Assembly: GCA_040878005.1 (NCBI GenBank)
Contig: JBBDMW010000011.1
Location: forward strand, 1 to 36,429
Reading direction: 5' to 3'
Source of the DNA: JBBDMW01 sp040878005
Lineage (GTDB): Bacteria > Chloroflexota > Dehalococcoidia > Lucifugimonadales > Lucifugimonadaceae
DNA: 36,429 nt
Shown piece by piece: positions 24,811 to 32,993 of the stretch. The number at the start of each line of letters is the position of its first letter. Position 1 is the first letter of the stretch. The position numbers and the translations under genes are program-made. The notes under the pieces were generated by a model. The model did no database searches, was not told the DNA's origin, and saw only the letters and a list, made by a program, of their open reading frames with translations.

Positions 24811-25343
24811 GTCTCTGCCTCCGTATATGAGAAGCGCTCGAAGGATCCTCCGGCGCTGCTGCTCTCCAACGCCCGTCCGCGGAGAGTCGAATTTACCCGG
24901 ATGATAACCGCCGCAGGCCCGGAGTGTCGGCGGGCGCCATATTTCCTAGTTCGAGCAACGCGTTCGGACGTACTTAACCTGCTGGCAATGCCCAGCTCCA
25001 TGTCGTCTCGACCGAAGCGGAGAGACCTGGGGCTGATGGGTTTTGGCGACACGCTCTTTTGCCGCCGGTTCTACACGGGTTAAAACGTGACTGTTCTGGT
25101 TTGGGCGCATGGCATCTTCACCTGCTGGCGTCTCATTCAGATTTCTTTTCTTTTGTTGGTTTGGTTCGTGGTCCGGCGCGAGCCGGCTGCTGTGTTGGAC
25201 CTTGCGGACTTGCTGTACTTACGGACACCCTGCAGGGTGCAAGAGGTTGTGGCCAGGGTTTTTGGGTGGCGCTGCCTGGTGAGCGATGCCGATGTGCCGG
25301 CGCAATACAATGAGCTGAGTTGCTGCCAGGACTGGACGCTGCT
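24811..25343. other. Gene-poor spacer with repeat fragments
   Basis: No reading frame here has family resemblance or a credible ribosome-binding site. The stretch holds an interspersed repeat (24998-25032), a 14-bp perfect palindrome CACCCTGCAGGGTG (25226-25239) and T/G-rich sequence near 25135-25175. It looks like a decayed intergenic region between two minus-strand units. Confidence 0.55.
24998..25032. repeat. Interspersed repeat, second type (SRPKRRDLG)
   Basis: CCATGTCGTCTC, GACCGAAGC and GGAGAGACCTGGGG follow each other, with GTCTC/GAGAC forming a small stem. It belongs to the same general class as the repeat at 660-694 (both contain CGAAGCG/GAAGCGAAGG-like cores). Both end blocks recur near 34835-34907. 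Confidence 0.55.
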
Positions 25344-25964
25344 TCAGTCGTTCGCTTCGTTCTCACGTCCGGCGGTGCGCCACTCGGCCCAGAAGCGGTG
25401 CAGGGCGCTGAGCGGCGTGCCCACCGCCAGTATCCACAGTGCGGCCAGTGGGTAGCCCAGTAGCAGGCTCACAGTCGTTATCACTACCCTCTCCGGCCGT
25501 GTCAGGAACCCGGCGGTTCCCTTGTAGCCCAGCCCTTCAGCGCGTGCGCGGACATAGCTCACCATCAACGAACCGGCCAGCGCAACGAAGGCCAGTATCA
25601 CGCCAGTGCGGCTGAACGTGGCCGGGTTGCTGAAGTATATGAGCAGTCCCAGCAGCACCAGGCCTTCGGCCACCCGGTCGGCCACAGAGTCCAGCAGCGC
25701 CCCCCGCTTGCTTACCCGGCCCGTCCTGCGGGCAATGCCGCCGTCCAGCATGTCGAAGGTTGACCCCGCGGCCACGAACACCCCGGCAATCAAAAACTCT
25801 CCGACTGCGGCCCAGTATGCCGCGGCCCCGGCCAGCAGGAGTCCGGCCAGCGTGGCGAGGTTGGGCGTGAAGCCTATGCGGGCGAGTGCGAGAGAGGCCG
25901 GCTCTTCAAACCAACGGGCCACAGCGCCACGTGCGGCATAACGGGCGGCCTGGAGATTTGGCAT
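25344..25964 (-). CDS. CDP-alcohol phosphatidyltransferase, probable phosphatidylinositol-phosphate synthase
   Basis: A 206-residue membrane enzyme. The CDP-OH motif DGxxAR-x8-GxxxDxxxD is intact: MLDGGIARRTGRVSKRGALL followed by DSVADR. The ATG at 25964 begins MPNLQAARYAARGAVARWF, which fits PgsA1-like N-termini; the frame runs 40 codons further upstream into the end of the glycosyltransferase gene, which I exclude. CDP-OH enzymes join an alcohol to CDP-diacylglycerol. The specific substrate, inositol-1-phosphate, is inferred from its position after ino1 and a PimA-like gene. Phosphatidylglycerophosphate synthase is the alternative. Confidence 0.85.
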   Translation of the reverse strand: MPNLQAARYAARGAVARWFEEPASLALARIGFTPNLATLAGLLLAGAAAYWAAVGEFLIAGVFVAAGSTFDMLDGGIARRTGRVSKRGALLDSVADRVAEGLVLLGLLIYFSNPATFSRTGVILAFVALAGSLMVSYVRARAEGLGYKGTAGFLTRPERVVITTVSLLLGYPLAALWILAVGTPLSALHRFWAEWRTAGRENEAND

Positions 25965-25980
25965 GGCTGACTGCCCGCGA

Positions 25981-27126
25981 TCAGTACGAGCGGCCGGCGA
26001 GTACCGGCCTGCAGTCAGCAACGGTTTCGTAGCAGGCCACCACCCGTGAGGCCACGAGGTCCCAGCCGTACTGCCTGGCAACATGCCTGCCGGACTCGCC
26101 CATGCGCCTCCTGAGGGCGGCGTCGTCTATCAGCCTGCGCATAGCATCCGCCAGGGCCTCTTCATTCCGTGGCCGTACCATGAAGCCCTGTTCGCCTTCC
26201 TGCATGACGCCGGCGTATCCAGGGATATCGGTTGCCACAATGGGCGTGGATGCGGCCATGGCCTCCAGGAGGACTATGCCGAAGCTCTCCTTGCCTGTGG
26301 CAGGGCTGCAGAATATGTCTGCGCCCTGGTAGTAGGAGGGAAGCTCGCTATAGGGCACCGGGCCAACAAACTCCACGTCATCAATCTTGCGCTCGCCCAT
26401 GAGCCTGTATGACGCCGGGTCAGGCGTGCCGTGTCCCACCACCACCAGCCGCAGGTTGGGGTAGTCCCACTTTAGCGTGCTGTACGCGCCCAGCAGGTAA
26501 CGCAGGCCCTTGCGCTTCTCTCCAAGCCTGCCTACGAACAGCAGATTGATCGCGTCGTCCTTGAACACGCTGGGCCTGGGGAGGGGCGTTGCGTAGTGGT
26601 CGAAGTCTATGCCGTTGGGAATGACCTGGTACTCGCCCGGGAAGTACCTGCTCACAAATGAGAGTGCCGCCTCTGAAACGGCAACCCGCGCGTCAAGCCG
26701 TTCCGCTGCCCGCTTGAGCACGTGCTTCCACAGCGTATAGCCGCGGCCGCGGCCTTCATTGAAGGCGTGAAAAGTGCCGATGGTCGGCGATGGTGAGAGG
26801 TACGTGGACATGAGTGCGAACATGGGCATGAGCGGCTCATGCACGTGCACCACATCAAACTGCTCGTCATGCATCATGGCCTTCAGGCGCGGCTCATGCC
26901 AGACGCTGAACGATATGCGTGCCACAGACCCGGCGGTGGGCACCGGAACCGAGCGGCCAAACGAGCGTATGTCCAGCCCGTCTATCTGCGGCTCCGGGGC
27001 TGAGCACGGCGTCAGCACCTTTACGCTGTGCCCTCGGCGGGACAGCTCCAGGCCCAGCGACGTTATGTGGCTGACCACTCCGCCCGGGTACGCAAAGTCG
27101 TAGGGAGATACAAGTGCAATCTTCAG
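25981..27126 (-). CDS. GT4 glycosyltransferase, PimA-like, with CTG start
   Basis: A 381-residue GT-B enzyme. Counting from CTG at 27126, the N-terminus is KIALVSPYDFAYPGGVVSHI, the donor/membrane-binding motif of PimA-type mannosyltransferases. The first ATG/GTG/TTG lies at 27078, after that motif. No canonical start exists between the in-frame ino1 stop and 27126, and GGAGGGAGG sits 6 nt before the CTG. The C-terminal domain has VIPNGIDFDHY, FVGRLGEKRKGL and the E-x7-E motif in KESFGIVLLEAMAAS. Family role: transfer of mannose from GDP-Man to phosphatidylinositol. It stands between ino1 and the CDP-alcohol transferase. Confidence 0.85.
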   Translation of the reverse strand: MKIALVSPYDFAYPGGVVSHITSLGLELSRRGHSVKVLTPCSAPEPQIDGLDIRSFGRSVPVPTAGSVARISFSVWHEPRLKAMMHDEQFDVVHVHEPLMPMFALMSTYLSPSPTIGTFHAFNEGRGRGYTLWKHVLKRAAERLDARVAVSEAALSFVSRYFPGEYQVIPNGIDFDHYATPLPRPSVFKDDAINLLFVGRLGEKRKGLRYLLGAYSTLKWDYPNLRLVVVGHGTPDPASYRLMGERKIDDVEFVGPVPYSELPSYYQGADIFCSPATGKESFGIVLLEAMAASTPIVATDIPGYAGVMQEGEQGFMVRPRNEEALADAMRRLIDDAALRRRMGESGRHVARQYGWDLVASRVVACYETVADCRPVLAGRSY

Positions 27127-27207
27127 CGCAGTCCTCCCTCCGGGCTTGCGTCCAGCCCACTTAACTAAAGCGGGACCGCCGTGCGCGGCCCCGTCGTTGC
27201 TGCCGCC

Positions 27208-28335
27208 TTACTCAGACTCAGGTTTGGAGCGCCGGCCCTGGCTTCTGGCAGGCTTTGCCTCAGGCTCCGACGGCTTTGCGAAGTCCACCACCATGCGCCG
27301 CGCTTCATCGTCCCGGTACTGCACCGGGGGGGACTTCATGAAGTAGGCCGAAGGCCCGCCCAACGTCCCGGATATGCCCTTGTCCAGGCCGATTTTAGCG
27401 CACCTGATTGCGTCCACTGCCACCCCGGCAGAGTTCGGGCTGTCGTGAACTTCCAGCTTCAACTCCACGTTTAGTGGAACATCACCGAACGACGTGCCTT
27501 CAAGGCGGATGTACGCCCACTTCCGGTCATTCAGCCACGGTACATGGTCACTGGGGCCAATGTGGATATCTTCTATGCCAAGCTCCCGCTCAAGCTGCGA
27601 CTTGACTGAGTTCGTCTTGGATTCCTTCTTGGACTTCAGCCGCTCGCGCTCCAGCATGTTGAGGAAGTCTGTATTGCCGCCGAAGTTGAGCTGGTATGTG
27701 CGGTCCAACTGAACGCCGCGGTCTTCGAAGAGGCGGGCGAGCACACGGTGAATAATGGTGGCGCCGACCTGCGACTTGATGTCGTCCCCGACAATCGGCA
27801 GCCCCTTGTCACGGAAGCGCTTTTGCCAGTAGTCCTCGCGCGCTATGAATACCGGGATGCAGTTGACGAATGCGCAGCCCGCAGCCAGTATCTGCTCCAC
27901 GTACCACTTGGTGGCCTGCTCTGAGCCAACGGGCAGGTAGTTGATTACAACGTCCACCTTGCGCTCACGCAGGATCTCCACGATGTCCACCGTGGAGCCG
28001 GGGGCCTTCTCAATGATGCCCGAAAGGTACTGCCCCAGCCCGTCGTGGGTCATCCCGCGCTCCACCTTGACACCCATGTGCGGGACTTCGTGGAACTTAA
28101 CAGTGTTGTTGGGGCCGGAGAAGATGGCCTGAGACAGGTCTTTGCCAACCTTCTCCTTGTCGATATCGAACGCGGCGACTATGTTGATGTCCCCCACGCT
28201 GTAACCGCCAAGCACCGGGTTCATGATGCCGGGGATGTCTGCTTCAGGGTCAACCTCGGCGTACTTGTGGATTCCCTGTACGAGGGAAGATGCGCAGTTG
28301 CCGACGCCGATGATCGCGACATTGATTTTGCTCAA
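27208..28335 (-). CDS. ino1: Inositol-3-phosphate synthase
   Basis: A 375-residue NAD-dependent cyclase that turns glucose-6-phosphate into inositol-3-phosphate. The N-terminal Rossmann motif is INVAIIGVGNCASSLVQG, and VVINYLPVGSEQATKWYVEQ and PIVGDDIKSQVGATIIHR are conserved. LNFGGNTDFLNML with the KSKKESKT lysine cluster and KLEVHDSPNSAGV belong to the tetramerisation/active site. It is the short prokaryotic (actinobacterial/archaeal-like) form. The start is TTG with GGAGG 9 nt upstream. It heads an ino1, PimA-like, CDP-alcohol transferase series that would build inositol phospholipids. Confidence 0.94.
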   Translation of the reverse strand: MSKINVAIIGVGNCASSLVQGIHKYAEVDPEADIPGIMNPVLGGYSVGDINIVAAFDIDKEKVGKDLSQAIFSGPNNTVKFHEVPHMGVKVERGMTHDGLGQYLSGIIEKAPGSTVDIVEILRERKVDVVINYLPVGSEQATKWYVEQILAAGCAFVNCIPVFIAREDYWQKRFRDKGLPIVGDDIKSQVGATIIHRVLARLFEDRGVQLDRTYQLNFGGNTDFLNMLERERLKSKKESKTNSVKSQLERELGIEDIHIGPSDHVPWLNDRKWAYIRLEGTSFGDVPLNVELKLEVHDSPNSAGVAVDAIRCAKIGLDKGISGTLGGPSAYFMKSPPVQYRDDEARRMVVDFAKPSEPEAKPARSQGRRSKPESE

Positions 28336-28497
28336 CCGAAATAGCCTCCATCAGGCGAAAAAATGCAGAATGCCCGGAGCGGGGACACGACAATTTTAAC
28401 GGAGTCCCGGGCGGACCCGAGGGACGGGACAAGGGGTGTCAAAGTGCACGGATTCTAACACGCTGGAAACGATTGCCCCTGAGTCAGTCCAGCGCGT

Positions 28498-29394
28498 TCA
28501 AAGACTGTCGTCTATCTCAACCCCTGCCCGCTCTTCCTGGAGTTTGACAACGGCCACCGAGTCTTCGCCGCCCCAGCCACGCTCCAACGCCTCGATGAAC
28601 TGCTGGTCCACGTAGTTTGAAAGCGCCATTGGGAGGCGCATGCGGCGGGCAAGGTCAGTCGCCAGCCTCACATCCTTGGCTGCAAGCTCAAGGGCAAAAC
28701 CGGGCTCGAAGTTACGTTCCAGCAGGCCACCCTTCCACTGCCGCATCGCAGCCGTGTCGCCGCTCGATTTCGCCACCGCCTCGAATATGGTCGATGGGGA
28801 AACGCCTGCCTTTACGCCCATGGTGAACGCCTCGGCCAGCACGACCCGCACACTCATTCCAATGAGGTTGTTCACAATCTTACATACAGTGCCCGCACCT
28901 GCGGGGCCGCAGTAAAGCACTTTCTGCGGGTCGCCAATCAGGTCCAGGGCCGGGCGCGCTCGATCGAACGCTTCCTTGTCGCCGCCCACCATGATGCACA
29001 GGTTGCCGGCCGCCGCTCCCTTCGTTCCGCCGCTCACCGGGCAATCGAGGGCGTTGATCCCCTGCTTCAAGAGCGTCTCGTGCAGCTCCCGTGATGTTTC
29101 CGGTGAAACCGTGCTTAGGTCTGCGAAGACTGCGCCTTTTGGCAATCCGGCTGCGATGCCGCCTTCGCCCATCACGGCATCCATCACATCAGCCGGTCCG
29201 GGCAGTGATGTGAACGCCAGGTCAGCGCCGCGCGCCGCGTCTGCGGGCGATGACGCGGCTTCGGCGCCGAGCGCCACCATCGGGGCGATTGCCTCTGGCC
29301 GCATGTCGTAAACCCGCACCTGGTGACCGGCTGAGATGAGGTGCCGCGCCATGCGGCCTCCCATCCTGCCCAGACCCACGAAGCCAATTTTCAT
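28498..29394 (-). CDS. Beta-hydroxyacid dehydrogenase (3-hydroxyisobutyrate dehydrogenase family)
   Basis: A 298-residue NAD(P)-dependent dehydrogenase. MKIGFVGLGRMGGRMARHL is the dinucleotide motif at the very N-terminus. DCPVSGGTKGAAAGNLCIMV is the substrate-binding motif, and the catalytic Lys lies in GTVCKIVNNLIG. The length matches the family. I prefer ATG 29394; a TTG at 29451 would add 19 residues of low conservation and overlap the GGT gene. The exact substrate (3-hydroxyisobutyrate, tartronate semialdehyde or similar) cannot be told. It lies 46 bp after the GGT gene, so co-transcription is likely. Confidence 0.9.
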   Translation of the reverse strand: MKIGFVGLGRMGGRMARHLISAGHQVRVYDMRPEAIAPMVALGAEAASSPADAARGADLAFTSLPGPADVMDAVMGEGGIAAGLPKGAVFADLSTVSPETSRELHETLLKQGINALDCPVSGGTKGAAAGNLCIMVGGDKEAFDRARPALDLIGDPQKVLYCGPAGAGTVCKIVNNLIGMSVRVVLAEAFTMGVKAGVSPSTIFEAVAKSSGDTAAMRQWKGGLLERNFEPGFALELAAKDVRLATDLARRMRLPMALSNYVDQQFIEALERGWGGEDSVAVVKLQEERAGVEIDDSL

Positions 29395-29440
29395 CGTTTG
29401 TCCCGGCGTCACGGCTGCTCCGCCGCCAGGCTGAACTTCA

Positions 29441-31054
29441 TTACCAGCCAACAGCAGCCCCGTCCTTTCGCGGCTCTGAGCCTGCGGTCAGCACACCGGT
29501 TTCCGCATCCCGTGAAATCACCTGTCCGCCGCCGAAGCGGGTGCGGTCGTAGCCATCCAGCACCTCCACGGTGTGGCCGCGGCGCTTCAACTCATCGACG
29601 GTCTGCTTCGGCAGGTCCGCCTCCACCTTCACGTCGCCAGTCTCCTCCACGTCCACGTGGAAGCGAAGCGCGTCCAGCGCCTTCTGGGAGTCCATCCCGA
29701 AGTCCACCATGTTTGAGATGACCTGCATGTGGCCCTGCGGCTGCTGGAAGCCGCCCATGACGCCGAAGCTCAGCCACATCTCATCGTCGCGTGTCGCCAT
29801 GGCGGGGATGATGGTCTGGTACGGCCGCTTGCCGCCCTGCAGGTAGTTCGGGTGGTCCGGGTCGAATGAGAACAGGGCCCCGCGGTTCTGCAGTGCGATG
29901 CCGGTTGTGGGCACAACCATGCCGCTGCCAAAGCCCTCGTACAGGCTGTTGATGAGCGAGCAGGCGTTGCCCTCGCCGTCCACCGCCGTTACGTAGATCG
30001 TGTCTGCGCCGCCCATGGGATCGCCGTACGACACGTCCGGGTTTGCAGCATCCGCCCTGATGCCGGACCGCCGCCGCGCTGCATAGTCCTTGGAGAGCAG
30101 CGGGCCGATGGGCACCTCGGTCACGCGTGGGTCGGCGACGTACTGGAGAGCGTCTGCAAACCCAAGCCGCATGGACTCGATCAGGTGGTGATATGCGTCC
30201 GGTGACTGCGAGCCCATGTCCCGGAGGTCAAAGCCTTCAGCGATGTTGAGTGCGATCAGTGCGGCGATGCCCTGTCCGTTCGGCGGACACTCCCACACTG
30301 ACACGTCACGGTACTCGGTGCTTATTGCCTCGTCCCAGTCAGAGTGATGCTTCTCAAGGTCGCCAGTGGTAAGCCAGCCGCCCTCTTTCTGGACGAAATC
30401 CGCAATCTTCTTTGCGATCTCGCCCCTGTAGAAGGCATCCCGTCCACCCTCGGCTATCGCCTGCATTGTGCGGCCAAGCTCCGGCAGCTTTACGACCTCG
30501 CCGAACCGCGGGGCGCGGCCGCCGGGGAGCAGCTCTTTCCCGGAAGGGCGGGCGGCCAGTTTCGCTTCGTTGCCCTGCCACTGGTTGGATATGATCTCTG
30601 ACACGCCATAGCCGTTGATGGCATAGTCAATTGCCGGCTGGAGAACTTCGCCCAGCGTCATGCGCCCGTGGGTTTCAAGCGCTGTCTGCCATCCATCCAC
30701 TGTGCCCGGAGCGCTGACTGAGAAGGCGGCGTCGGGGCCGTCCTTCGGAATCTTGTTGTGCCCCTTCTTGCGGACGTCGCCAACATTGGCCGCCGCTGCT
30801 GAGCGCCCACTTCCGTTCAGGGCAATAACCCGTCGCTCGCCCTTCATCCATATAAGGGCGAACATGTCACCGCCAATGCCGGTGGACCCCGGCTCCACCA
30901 CGTTCAGGGCGGCCGCAGCGGCCACAGCCGCGTCCACGGCGTTGCCGCCGTCCATAAGCATCTTGAGGCCGGCCTGGGCTGCGAGCGGCTGGCTGGTGGC
31001 GACTGCGCCGTTGCGGGCTACTACTGCTGAACGGCGTGATTGAAAGAAGGTCAT
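29441..31054 (-). CDS. Gamma-glutamyltransferase family protein
   Basis: A 537-residue Ntn-hydrolase that should self-cleave at a threonine. The N-terminal half has VATSQPLAAQAGLKMLMDGG, NAVDAAVAAA and EPGSTGIGGDMFALIW. The nucleophile is Thr352 in ADTIYVTAVDGEGN, where canonical enzymes have TTHxSVxD. INSLYEGFGSGMVVP and GGFQQPQGHMQVI follow. No signal peptide is visible, so it may be cytosolic like YwrD-type members. The start ATG has GGAG 7 nt upstream. Its upstream region ends in a sequencing gap, so neighbours on that side are uncertain. Confidence 0.9.
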   Translation of the reverse strand: MTFFQSRRSAVVARNGAVATSQPLAAQAGLKMLMDGGNAVDAAVAAAAALNVVEPGSTGIGGDMFALIWMKGERRVIALNGSGRSAAAANVGDVRKKGHNKIPKDGPDAAFSVSAPGTVDGWQTALETHGRMTLGEVLQPAIDYAINGYGVSEIISNQWQGNEAKLAARPSGKELLPGGRAPRFGEVVKLPELGRTMQAIAEGGRDAFYRGEIAKKIADFVQKEGGWLTTGDLEKHHSDWDEAISTEYRDVSVWECPPNGQGIAALIALNIAEGFDLRDMGSQSPDAYHHLIESMRLGFADALQYVADPRVTEVPIGPLLSKDYAARRRSGIRADAANPDVSYGDPMGGADTIYVTAVDGEGNACSLINSLYEGFGSGMVVPTTGIALQNRGALFSFDPDHPNYLQGGKRPYQTIIPAMATRDDEMWLSFGVMGGFQQPQGHMQVISNMVDFGMDSQKALDALRFHVDVEETGDVKVEADLPKQTVDELKRRGHTVEVLDGYDRTRFGGGQVISRDAETGVLTAGSEPRKDGAAVGW

Positions 31055-31129
31055 CTTGAGGCTCCGGGGCTGTGCTGCCTGACTCTGGCAAGCATCGCTT
31101 TCGACACTGGGAAGTGGGGGGGGGCGGGG

Positions 31130-31139
31130 NNNNNNNNNN
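31130..31139. other. Assembly gap (10 N)
   Basis: Ten Ns follow a G-rich tract (GGGGGGGGGCGGGG). Ten is a placeholder length, so the true distance between the GGT gene and the following genes is unknown. The 110 bp after the gap hold no gene. Confidence 0.98.
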
Positions 31140-31249
31140 GCAATCCTAGCAGAGGATTGCGCGCACGGATTTGGAAATCAGTATGAAAGCCGGGGATTCT
31201 TGCATGGCGGCTGACCCGGCTTTATCACGAGCATCTGTCATGCCTCGTG

Positions 31250-32008
31250 TCAGCCTGCCACGCGGCTCATCACCAGTCCCGCCGCCACAAGCGGCACGGC
31301 AAAGCTGATCTGCCTTAGCGCCCCGTCCAGTGGCTGGAGAAGCCATGCCTTATCAAGCACAGCCCTGCGTTCAGCGGAATCCGTACCTGGGACCAGGTCC
31401 GCGGATACTTCAAGCCTCCGCGCCTTGCGCCTGAGGAACTTTGTCCTGTTCGAAATGACCCGCTGCGCATCGCTCAGGAATGCTGCTCCTGCGGCAATCC
31501 AGCCCATTGTGATCAGTCCCTGCGCGGTCACGTCCGGCGCGTTGGCAATGTAGCCTGCCGTAACCGGGAACGCTCCCCACAGCGCCGCGAACCAGAAGCG
31601 GTTGTGAAGGCGGCCGCTGAACCATTCCCGGTTGTACGCCGCCACGAAAAACGGGCCTGAGAGAACAAGTGGCCACAGCAGGGGAACGATCAACGCTCCG
31701 CCTATGCCGATTGCCGCAGCGCATACAAGCGGCACAACCCCGAGTGTAAGTAGCACCCACGAGGGTATGGCAGTGCGAAGGGGCCGGGAGTTCAGCTCAT
31801 CGATTGCATGCGCCGAAATGCCCGTCGCCAGGAAGAACGCCAACAACGCCCAGCCAAGCGTGGGCACGGAAAAACCGGGCGCAGCCGCTGCGCCTATCGC
31901 CACGTATGAAAGATGCCACACCGTGTAGGGCAGGTGGAGAATAGTGGCATAGTCCCTCCACCCGCCGGAGCGCAGAGTGTAGAACGCGGGCCGGTCAATT
32001 GCGCTCAT
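31250..32008 (-). CDS. UbiA-like integral membrane protein
   Basis: A 252-residue protein with about seven or eight hydrophobic segments. The start ATG 32008 has GGGAG 7 nt upstream; the frame runs 20 codons further but that part looks non-coding. The segment ATGISAHAIDELNSRPLRT sits where UbiA prenyltransferases carry NDxxDxxxD-xxRxxRP, and the rest (WRDYATILHLPYTVWHLSYV) fits the fold. The Asn and one Asp are replaced, so catalysis on prenyl diphosphate is doubtful. A soluble C-terminal part is rich in Arg/Lys (RVISNRTKFLRRKARRLEV). Function unknown. Divergent from the methyltransferase. Confidence 0.72.
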   Translation of the reverse strand: MSAIDRPAFYTLRSGGWRDYATILHLPYTVWHLSYVAIGAAAAPGFSVPTLGWALLAFFLATGISAHAIDELNSRPLRTAIPSWVLLTLGVVPLVCAAAIGIGGALIVPLLWPLVLSGPFFVAAYNREWFSGRLHNRFWFAALWGAFPVTAGYIANAPDVTAQGLITMGWIAAGAAFLSDAQRVISNRTKFLRRKARRLEVSADLVPGTDSAERRAVLDKAWLLQPLDGALRQISFAVPLVAAGLVMSRVAG

Positions 32009-32177
32009 GCCTGGCTCCCTGCCGCCTACCCGTTTCAACCGGCAGGCCGGCGCACATCTGAACTTCAAAGCGTGGCGAACGCGAAGTTACACGTTCGCTG
32101 CTTGGCACGTGAAACCATTTGGATAACGAAAGGGATAACCTCTCTCAACAGGCGGATGAGCCGCGAGGGGTCAAGAT

Positions 32178-32924
32178 ATGCGGTCAGCAGAGAACAGGAT
32201 ATCTGACGGGCGGTCAAATCCCGCCGCCGTCAGCGATCGTCACGCACTGGTGGAGCAGCTTTTCACCGGCAACGCCGCCGCGTATAACCGGGTGGTCACC
32301 CTGGGCACGCTCGGCTTCGACCGTTGGTGGAAACGCCGCATGCTTCGCCTGCTCCAGCCGGACCGGTCATACAACAGGATTCTCGACCTGGCATGTGGCA
32401 CCGGCATCGTCACGTTCAAGCTTGCCGAACGGTTCCCCGGCGCTCAAATCCTCGGCATAGACCTGATGCCGGAGTACCTGGCAATTGCGGAGCGTGAACG
32501 CCGCAGGCGACGACTGGACTGCCTGGAGTTCAGGCGGCTGGCCGCTGAGGATATTGGTTCCTTGCCCGGCAAGTTTGACCTCATAATCACCTCTTACCTG
32601 CCCAAGTACGTTGACCTTGCCCGGCTGGCGCAGGATTGTGCCGCCCTGGCCGCTCCCGGTGGCACAGTGTTGTTTCACGACTTCACCTATCCGCGGCATT
32701 CACTGTTGCGGATCGGATTCCGCGCATACTGGGGTGTGCTATCGCTCATCCTGCGCCGCATCCCCTCTGTGCGAGAAATGGGGGTTGAGCTTGGAGGCTT
32801 GATCCGGGAAACGACCTGGTGCACGGACTTAAAGACCGCCCTTCAGGCAAACGGATTTGCCAACATCCATGAAGAGGTGCAGCCGTTACAGATAGCATCG
32901 ATAATTCGTGCTGAGCGGACGTGA
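32178..32924 (+). CDS. Class I SAM-dependent methyltransferase, UbiE/MenG-like
   Basis: A 248-residue methyltransferase. The SAM motif I is ILDLACGTGIVTFKLAERFP (residues 68-87), motif II-like ILGIDLMPEYLAIAE follows, and LAAPGGTVLFHDFTYP is motif III. LFTGNAAAYNRVVTLGTLGFDRWWKRRM resembles the UbiE/MenG N-terminus, which methylates the demethylquinone ring. Later parts diverge from true MenG, so a different small-molecule substrate is possible. It is divergent from a UbiA-like membrane protein, which hints at isoprenoid chemistry. The start ATG has only a weak G-rich ribosome-binding site. Confidence 0.82.
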   Translation: MRSAENRISDGRSNPAAVSDRHALVEQLFTGNAAAYNRVVTLGTLGFDRWWKRRMLRLLQPDRSYNRILDLACGTGIVTFKLAERFPGAQILGIDLMPEYLAIAERERRRRRLDCLEFRRLAAEDIGSLPGKFDLIITSYLPKYVDLARLAQDCAALAAPGGTVLFHDFTYPRHSLLRIGFRAYWGVLSLILRRIPSVREMGVELGGLIRETTWCTDLKTALQANGFANIHEEVQPLQIASIIRAERT

Positions 32925-32993
32925 AGTTCAGGCCGCGCCTGCCTTGCCTCCATACCATCACGATCACCCACTTCACAACTTGAAGGTTTTGCA

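Noticed and set aside
25087..25455. Plus-strand ORF of 122 codons in the 25-kb spacer, with a hydrophobic N-terminus
   Set aside because: It lacks a ribosome-binding site, runs into the convergent CDP-alcohol transferase gene by more than 100 bp and shows no family motif; its hydrophobic stretch is encoded by T-rich spacer DNA.
28400..28440. GTCCCG/CGGGAC inverted repeat upstream of ino1 as regulatory hairpin
   Set aside because: A 6-bp stem around 15 nt in very GC-rich sequence is expected by chance, and it is not positioned near a clear promoter or followed by a T-run.
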